Part shown: positions 14,959 through 20,243 of the stretch, one piece after another
How the letters are laid out: each line of letters begins with the position of its first letter
Position numbering within the stretch: the stretch's first letter is position 1
Source: Deltaproteobacteria bacterium RBG_13_52_11
GTDB taxonomy: Bacteria; Desulfobacterota; B13-G15; RBG-16-54-18
Direction of reading: 5' to 3'
Assembly: GCA_001797745.1 (NCBI GenBank)
Contig: MGQF01000080.1
Coordinates: 1-20,243 of the forward strand
DNA: 20,243 nucleotides
Notes under the pieces: generated by a model
What the model saw: only the letters and a program-made list of their open reading frames with translations
What the model was told of the DNA's origin: nothing
Databases searched by the model: none
Translations under genes and position numbers: made by a program

Positions 14959-17070
14959 TTAATATTTTGCCGAAATGCCAAAATAAAAGTTTCTTCCCGG
15001 AGCGGGATAGCCGTATTCCGACTCATAATTCCTGTCGAAGAGATTGTTGATCGCCGCATAGGCCTCAAAATACTTGAAAAAGGTCTTCGAGATCCTCAGG
15101 TTCATCGTGAAGTAGTCATCGAGCTTAATTCTTGGATCGGTTGGGCGTGAAGGGGTAGGGAGCTGGCTGTAGATCTCCCCCATATAGACGCCGATTACAT
15201 CAAGGCCGGTCTCGATGTATGGGATCGTGAGGTGGATCCCCATGTCGACCTTATGCGCGGGGACATTGCGCACCTTCTCGGTTACCCGGCCTACGCTTTT
15301 ATCCGTGGCATTATTATAGGTGTAACTGGCCCACAGCTTCAGGTCTTCCCACAGGGAGAAGTCTTTCAGCGGATAAAATTCCCCTGTAAGCTCAACGCCT
15401 GTCATCCCGATCTTAGCGAAGTTTTCATAAGGGCTGACGGTATCCGGGCGGTCGATGAAGTCCGCGAGGTCATGATAGAACCATGCCAGCTCCGCCCATA
15501 CATATTTGGAAAAGAAGCGCGATGCGCCCAGGGTATAGTTGATTGCCGTTTCCGCCTTCAGGTCTAAATTGCCGGTAGACCCGTAGAGTTGAGACAGCCT
15601 CGGGAAGCGGACCTTGCGGGCAACCGAGCCGAAGAGCTTGGTGGTGTCGGAAAAGGTATAGGTGGCGCCGATCATGGGGCACCACCCGTCCATGATATCC
15701 GGCTTACCTGGATCATATTGATTAATTAGGGCCCCTGTTCCAGAGTTGACGTTATTCGCCTTGGCCTTTGTCACATCGAACCAGTCGTAGCTCACGCCAA
15801 GGACCAGAGATAAATTCTTTATTAAGTTAAACTCATTCTCCAGGCCAAATGAACCGGTGGTGGAAAAGTAGTCTTCAAAGGGGAGATAGTCGTCCGCGCG
15901 CTCTTTGTGGGAGTCACCCTTGTAGTGGAAGGCAAACCTAATAGCATCCCATTCCACAGGCCGATAATCACCGATCAGGTACCCGCCGATGATATAATCT
16001 TTGTAATTACTTAGCGCAATTTCCGTGTTATAACTCAGGTCTGAATAGGACGTGTAGTCGTCGGCGTGATTGTGATAGAAGACCTTCCCCTTGAGTGTCA
16101 GGTTGTCAAAGATCTTTTGCTGTCCGCTGAGGTCTATGCCCCAATCCTCATATTTGGTGATGCGGTCAAAAACCTGTGAAAAGGCAGGAAGGAAGCCGGG
16201 GCCCCAGAAATGGCTTCCACCGTATATCGAAGGGGGATCTCCTTTCTCTTTGGTTATATAATGGGCATTCACGTAGTATTCTGAGCCCGGGCTTGGATCG
16301 ATACCCACTTTGGCCCACACGCTGTGCTGGTTATAATCCGAATTATTGCGGAGGCCACCCCCTTCCAAATATGTTGAAACGAATCCGCCTGGTCTATATC
16401 TTATTCTTCCTACCTGAGGGTTAAAGTCATCCGACATCCTCCATCCGTCTGTTTGTTGATGGCTGTAGTTCAACCAGTAATTGAGCATGCCGACCTTCCA
16501 GCCGTGTGAGACGGATTCCCGATTGGTGTAATTAGGCCCTCCTTCCACCGTTGCCTGGGCAGAAGGTTTTTCAGTGCCCTTCTTCGTGATGATGTTGACA
16601 ACCCCCATTAAGGCATTCGGTCCATAGAGGACCGAGGGCGCACCCTTGGTGACCTCGATCTTTGCGATGTTATCGACGGGGATCTGGTTCATATCGAGTT
16701 TTCCGTATTTGGTCTCGTAATAGGGGACCCCGTCGATGAGGACCAGAATCTTTTCCTGAGGCATGCCGTGGATTTGAATGGCCGGTTCGTTTTTGCGGCC
16801 GGTTGAAACCCGAATCCCGGGGACATACGCCAAAGCCTCGGCAACGGTATGGCTGTTCGTCGCCTTGATATCCTCCTCGGTCACTTCATTGGTGATAGCC
16901 ATGTCTCGAACTGCCGGTGGTTTTTCAGAAGTCACATAGATCTCCCCCAGGTCAAATACCTGGTAGTCTTTCGTGCCTTTGCCTTGAGCAGGCTCTTCTC
17001 CCCAGGCAACACCGAAGAAAAAGAGAACAAAAAAACACATCGCTATCAAAAAACCCCTTTCCTTGTTCAT
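14959..17070 (-). CDS. TonB-dependent outer-membrane receptor
   Basis: This 703-residue protein has a signal peptide (about 1-24, cleavage near AWG/EE), then a TonB-box-like GEIYVTSEK near 42-50. The plug domain spans about 55-165 (VAEALAYVPGIRVSTGRKNEPAIQIHGMP, ILVLIDGVPYYE, IEVTKGAPSVLYGPNALMGVVNIITKK). A 22-stranded barrel follows, rich in aromatic alternating strands and ending in FGISAKY with a terminal aromatic. This is the CirA/BtuB/FepA type of active importer for siderophores, cobalamin, heme or other large ligands. The ligand is not readable from sequence. It heads a minus-strand operon with its own ExbB, ExbD and TonB. AAGGAGGG lies seven bases before the ATG, and the stop is close to the start of the fusion protein gene. 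Confidence 0.95.
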   Translation of the reverse strand: MNKERGFLIAMCFFVLFFFGVAWGEEPAQGKGTKDYQVFDLGEIYVTSEKPPAVRDMAITNEVTEEDIKATNSHTVAEALAYVPGIRVSTGRKNEPAIQIHGMPQEKILVLIDGVPYYETKYGKLDMNQIPVDNIAKIEVTKGAPSVLYGPNALMGVVNIITKKGTEKPSAQATVEGGPNYTNRESVSHGWKVGMLNYWLNYSHQQTDGWRMSDDFNPQVGRIRYRPGGFVSTYLEGGGLRNNSDYNQHSVWAKVGIDPSPGSEYYVNAHYITKEKGDPPSIYGGSHFWGPGFLPAFSQVFDRITKYEDWGIDLSGQQKIFDNLTLKGKVFYHNHADDYTSYSDLSYNTEIALSNYKDYIIGGYLIGDYRPVEWDAIRFAFHYKGDSHKERADDYLPFEDYFSTTGSFGLENEFNLIKNLSLVLGVSYDWFDVTKAKANNVNSGTGALINQYDPGKPDIMDGWCPMIGATYTFSDTTKLFGSVARKVRFPRLSQLYGSTGNLDLKAETAINYTLGASRFFSKYVWAELAWFYHDLADFIDRPDTVSPYENFAKIGMTGVELTGEFYPLKDFSLWEDLKLWASYTYNNATDKSVGRVTEKVRNVPAHKVDMGIHLTIPYIETGLDVIGVYMGEIYSQLPTPSRPTDPRIKLDDYFTMNLRISKTFFKYFEAYAAINNLFDRNYESEYGYPAPGRNFYFGISAKY

Positions 17071-17121
17071 AATGTCACCCTCCTTCTGATGTTGTCAGCC
17101 ATGGGAATTTGTTCACAAATA

Positions 17122-17149
17122 AATATACGTGAGGAAATGGAGTTGTCAA
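17122..17149 (-). promoter_or_regulatory. Promoter for the receptor operon
   Basis: On the minus strand a perfect TTGACA (17144-17149) stands 16 bases from TATATT (17122-17127), with A/T-rich DNA upstream that could act as an UP element. The predicted leader is about 45 bases, ending in a strong ribosome site. This is one of the clearest promoters in the window. Confidence 0.6.
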
Positions 17150-17175
17150 GATAAAAAATTTCAAAAATAAACAAA

Positions 17176-17219
17176 TTATTACATATTTAAACCAATAATT
17201 ACATTTAAGAACTAATTAC
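17176..17219. repeat. Three short AT-rich direct repeats upstream of receptor promoter
   Basis: ATTAC occurs at 17178-17182, 17198-17202 and 17215-17219 in the same orientation. The first two sit in longer similar units (TTATTACATATTTAA and TAATTACATTTAA). The spacings of 20 and 17 bases are close to two helical turns, as expected for binding sites on one DNA face upstream of the -35 element. In such AT-rich DNA chance is also possible. Confidence 0.4.
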
Positions 17220-17511
17220 TATAGGCTAAATATCCTCAAAAATGGGAGATTATAAACAGACTGTTCAGAAAATCCTTTTTTGCTAGTTTCTTGTTTTACT
17301 TTCCATCAAAAATGCCCTTTAGGGAGATTATTATTACTATTTCAGGGGATATGGGTATGATGTGAAGTAGAGGAAATAGGCCCCTCATTTATTATTTCAG
17401 TATGGCAGAGTCTGTATGGGATCACCGCAAAATAAGGGTTATGTAAGAGAGTGAGGAACCGCAGAAGGCGATCGGTGTTTCGTGGGGTTGAACATGAATG
17501 ATGCTCTCAGA

Positions 17512-17540
17512 TTGACAAAAGCTCTATGTGTGCGTACATA
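17512..17540 (+). promoter_or_regulatory. Promoter giving a nearly leaderless transcript
   Basis: A perfect TTGACA (17512-17517) is followed after 17 bases by TACATA (17535-17540). The predicted transcription start falls within a few bases of the ATG at 17550. There is no Shine-Dalgarno sequence before that ATG, which agrees with leaderless translation. Confidence 0.5.
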
Positions 17541-17549
17541 TAGTAATCA

Positions 17550-20219
17550 ATGAGTAATGTTAGAAAGCTCCTTAACCCGAAGACCATCGCGCTCATCGGC
17601 GCTACCAACAAGGAGGGCGCTCCTGGGAGGACAGCCCTGGAGAACCTCCTTCTCGCAAAAGACAGGCCAATCTTCCCTGTAAACCCAGGCAGAAAAACTA
17701 TTCTGGGCCTTCCCTGCTACCCGGACATAGGGAATATCCCAGAGCATATAGATCTTGCCATCATAGCAACTCCTGCCGATACCGTTCCCGGACTCGTTGA
17801 AGACTGTGGTGAAGCCGGCATTGAGGGCATAATCATAGTCTCTGCCGGTTTCAGGGAGACAGGCCTTGTTGGGAAGGCATTAGAGGACAGGATAATTGAG
17901 GCCAGGAAAAAATACGGGATGCGGATTATCGGCCCCAATTCCTTAGGCATTATCAGGCCGAACGACAACCTGAATGCCTCTATCATTAAGGGCAATCCGG
18001 AAAAAGGGAACATTGCCTTCATTTCGCAGAGCGGGGCCTTCGGCAGGGCACTCCTTGACTGGGGAATCGGCGCCCATATGGGCTTTAGTATGTTCGCCTC
18101 TCTCGGCTCCATGATCGACGTCGATTTTGCCGATTTGATCGACTTTCTGGGTGAGGACCCCTATACAAGGAGCATCATGATCTATGTGGAAGGAAGTATA
18201 GGAGATGTAAAGAACTTTACAAGTGCAGCAAAGGGGTTTGCGCTCAATAGGCCCATCATCGCCCTCAGACCTGATATGCCGGTGGAAGATGAGGTCCAGA
18301 CACACACCTATACAGGAATGCTTGCGGACACCGACCACGTGTATGACGCGGCTTTCAAAAGAATCGGCGTTGTCAGGGTTGACGGGGCCATCGATCTTTT
18401 CAATGCCGCGAGCGCCCTCTCGGCGAGACATTTGCCACAGGGGCCCCGGCTCCTTATCATCACGAATTCATACGGCGTGGGTATCATGGCTACCAACACC
18501 CTGTTGGGGCTCAACGGGGAACTCGCCAGGCTCTCCGATGATACCATAGAGGGGCTCGACAAGATCCTGCCGCCTTACTGGAACAGGGAAAACCCTTTGG
18601 ACATCCTCAGGGATGCGGACGTGGAGAGATTCTCAACCGCCCTGACTATCTGCCTCAAAGATCCGGGAGTAGACGGTGTGTTAATCGTCTTTACGCCGCA
18701 GGGCGTTGCCGCCCCGGATGAGGTTGCAAGGGCTGTGGCAAGCGTTGCAAAAGCCGCATGGAAGCCTGTTATTGCCACATGGTTGGGCGGAGGGAGTGTG
18801 CAGCAAGGCAGGGAGATCCTCCTTCAAAACAGCGTTCCCACGTATAACACCCCCGAAGAAGCGGTGAGGACATATCTCTATATGTACAACTACAAAAGGA
18901 ACCTTAAACTTCTCTACGAAACCCCTGCCGAGCTTCCTGTTGACCATACCCCTCCCAAAAACAACCTCAAGGCCCTCATTCGGAGGGCCACCAGTGAAGG
19001 TGTTATCGTCTTAAACGAAACCGACTCGATGCGTTTTTTAATAAACTACGGGATACCCGTTATCGAGACGCAGATGACTCGATCCGTCGACGAAGCCGTA
19101 TCCGTTGCTAAAGAAATCGGCTATCCTGTCGTGCTCAAGGTCTCTTCGCCGGACATCATCTTCAGGGCCGATGTGGGGGGCGGAGTCACAGGGGTTGGCT
19201 CTGAAGAGAAATTGCGAGAAGAATACGAAAGGCTTTGTGAGAGGGTTAAAGGTATTGTCCCCGCAGCCCGCATAAACGGCGTCTCTGTCCAGAAGATGCT
19301 TGAAAAGATTGACTATGAGGTCATCCTGGGGTCAAAAAAGGATCGAGTCTTTGGCTCCGTAGTCCTTTTTGGCATGAGCGGCATCGCTGTGCGGATATAC
19401 AAAGATTTCTCTGTGGGTCTGCCCCCTCTTAATCAGACGCTCGCGCGGAGGCTCGTGGAAGATTTGAAGATCTATAGAATTCTGAAGGGCTACCAGGACA
19501 GGCCGCCGGCAGACTTGAGACAGCTTGAGCAGATTATAGTAAGTTTTTCCGACATGATAGTCGACTTTCCTGAAATTGCGGAATCGGATATAAACCCGAT
19601 TGCCATATCAAACGGCGTGGCATACGCCCTTAATGCACGGATTGTGCTGGACAAAAACTGCATAGAACCTCCATCTCAGTACCCCCATCTCGTTATCACG
19701 CCGTATCCCACACGGTATGTCGTACCGTGGACTCTTCCGGACGGGGAGGCGTTGATATTGAGACCGATTAAGCCCGAAGACGAGCCGCTTGTGGACGAAA
19801 TGTATGCTACCATCTCGGAAGAGTCATTTCGCGGCAGATTCTTTCAGGCAGTCAAACACGCCTCGCACGAAATGCACATACGGCAATGCAACATTGACTA
19901 TGACCGGGAGATGGGGATTGTTGCCGAGGCAAAAGAGCACGACACAAGGAGGATTGTCGGCATCGGCACGCTCGTAACCGAGACCAGCCAAAAAAGCGCT
20001 GAATACGCCGTCCTCGTCCACGACGACTACCAAGGAAAGGGCCTGGGGTACAAGCTGCTCGATGTACTCATAGGCATAGCGCAGGAGAAGGGGCTCGAAG
20101 AAATATACGGTTTTGTGCTTGCAGACAACACGAAGATGCTCAACATCTGTAGAAAACTGGGGTTTGCCATTAAAGGGCTGTCAGACAAGATCGACAGGGT
20201 GAGACTGCTTTTAAAATAA
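17550..20219 (+). CDS. ADP-forming acyl-CoA synthetase-like protein with GNAT domain (Pat-like)
   Basis: This 889-residue cytoplasmic protein has the domain order CoA-binding (about 5-135, with FNP-type start LLNPKTIALIGAT), succinyl-CoA-ligase-like domains (about 150-455), an ATP-grasp domain (about 470-705) and a C-terminal GNAT acetyltransferase (about 733-889, with QGKGLG at 828-833). The layout matches Pat/YfiQ protein lysine acetyltransferases, which modify targets such as acetyl-CoA synthetase. In working ADP-forming synthetases the alpha domain carries a phosphorylated histidine in an SHTG motif. Here the aligned motif reads TYTG (Y254), with another His two residues earlier (H252). 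The ATP-grasp HK pair is replaced by FR (IIFRADVGGG, near 538-539). I therefore infer regulation by ligand binding and acetyl transfer rather than acetate/ATP chemistry. The start fits the family beginning. Confidence 0.9.
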   Translation: MSNVRKLLNPKTIALIGATNKEGAPGRTALENLLLAKDRPIFPVNPGRKTILGLPCYPDIGNIPEHIDLAIIATPADTVPGLVEDCGEAGIEGIIIVSAGFRETGLVGKALEDRIIEARKKYGMRIIGPNSLGIIRPNDNLNASIIKGNPEKGNIAFISQSGAFGRALLDWGIGAHMGFSMFASLGSMIDVDFADLIDFLGEDPYTRSIMIYVEGSIGDVKNFTSAAKGFALNRPIIALRPDMPVEDEVQTHTYTGMLADTDHVYDAAFKRIGVVRVDGAIDLFNAASALSARHLPQGPRLLIITNSYGVGIMATNTLLGLNGELARLSDDTIEGLDKILPPYWNRENPLDILRDADVERFSTALTICLKDPGVDGVLIVFTPQGVAAPDEVARAVASVAKAAWKPVIATWLGGGSVQQGREILLQNSVPTYNTPEEAVRTYLYMYNYKRNLKLLYETPAELPVDHTPPKNNLKALIRRATSEGVIVLNETDSMRFLINYGIPVIETQMTRSVDEAVSVAKEIGYPVVLKVSSPDIIFRADVGGGVTGVGSEEKLREEYERLCERVKGIVPAARINGVSVQKMLEKIDYEVILGSKKDRVFGSVVLFGMSGIAVRIYKDFSVGLPPLNQTLARRLVEDLKIYRILKGYQDRPPADLRQLEQIIVSFSDMIVDFPEIAESDINPIAISNGVAYALNARIVLDKNCIEPPSQYPHLVITPYPTRYVVPWTLPDGEALILRPIKPEDEPLVDEMYATISEESFRGRFFQAVKHASHEMHIRQCNIDYDREMGIVAEAKEHDTRRIVGIGTLVTETSQKSAEYAVLVHDDYQGKGLGYKLLDVLIGIAQEKGLEEIYGFVLADNTKMLNICRKLGFAIKGLSDKIDRVRLLLK

Positions 20220-20230
20220 GGAGAATCATA

Positions 20231-20243
20231 GTGAAAAAAAACA
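20231..20243 (+). CDS. Start of a further gene, cut by the window edge
   Basis: A GTG at 20231 begins a lysine-rich N-terminus (MKKN) and is preceded by AAGGAG overlapping the previous stop, eight bases upstream. This suggests a gene co-transcribed with the Pat-like protein. Only four codons are visible, so nothing can be said about its product. Confidence 0.4.

Larger units (their letters stand above)
17071..17549. other. Divergent intergenic region, AT-rich
   Basis: This 479-base non-coding stretch separates the receptor operon (minus) from the acyl-CoA-synthetase-like gene (plus). It contains a promoter for each side, listed separately, and an AT-rich block at about 17150-17225 with three direct ATTAC repeats. 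Between about 17230 and 17500 I see no convincing gene, RNA or site. I looked for and did not find a cobalamin riboswitch core or a clear Fur-type palindrome, and the receptor leader of about 45 bases is too short for a riboswitch. Confidence 0.7.

Noticed and set aside
17071..17150. Cobalamin riboswitch or Fur box before the TonB receptor
   Set aside because: The predicted leader is about 45 bases, too short for a B12 riboswitch, and I found no riboswitch core or clear Fur-type inverted repeat.

Overview
The window looks like a chromosomal stretch of a Gram-negative bacterium. It encodes a TonB/ExbB/ExbD energy-transfer complex with an outer-membrane receptor, uses the MEP isoprenoid pathway (IspH), and carries a large acyl-CoA-synthetase-like protein with an acetyltransferase tail of a kind common in anaerobic, Desulfobacterota-like lineages. 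That placement is an inference from gene content only. I see no insertion sequence, CRISPR array, phage gene or complete RNA gene.

Layout. (1) 57-4807, plus strand: purB, a possible small ORF, a small membrane-anchored coiled-coil protein, a PaaI-type thioesterase overlapping pyruvate kinase, and a cation diffusion facilitator gene broken by a one-base frameshift. (2) 4808-4946: intergenic DNA with a likely minus-strand terminator and two tRNA T-arm-like scraps. (3) 4947-8608, minus strand: a fused IspH-UbiA gene, a small symporter accessory protein whose 3' end also looks frameshifted, and a sodium:solute symporter. (4) 8609-8827: a divergent promoter region with a strong dyad. (5) 8828-9787, plus strand: a short-chain prenyl diphosphate synthase. 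(6) 9992-17070, minus strand: an apparent operon of TonB-dependent receptor, an unusual exported multidomain protein (two sulfite-oxidase-like folds, a CxxCH motif and a tetrapyrrole methylase domain), an APC permease, ExbB, ExbD and TonB. (7) 17071-17549: a divergent intergenic region with promoters for both sides. (8) 17550-20219, plus strand: a degenerate ADP-forming acyl-CoA synthetase fused to a GNAT acetyltransferase (Pat-like), then the first codons of another gene.

How the genes may work together. The prenyl synthase and IspH-UbiA diverge from one control region and cover three steps of one route: making IPP/DMAPP, extending it to a probable C20 chain, and attaching that chain to an unknown acceptor. 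The six-gene TonB operon is a self-contained uptake module with its own energiser. The tetrapyrrole methylase fold carried on an exported protein suggests the ligand may be a tetrapyrrole or metal complex, but the substrate is not shown by the sequence. This operon is the best candidate for an undescribed system here.
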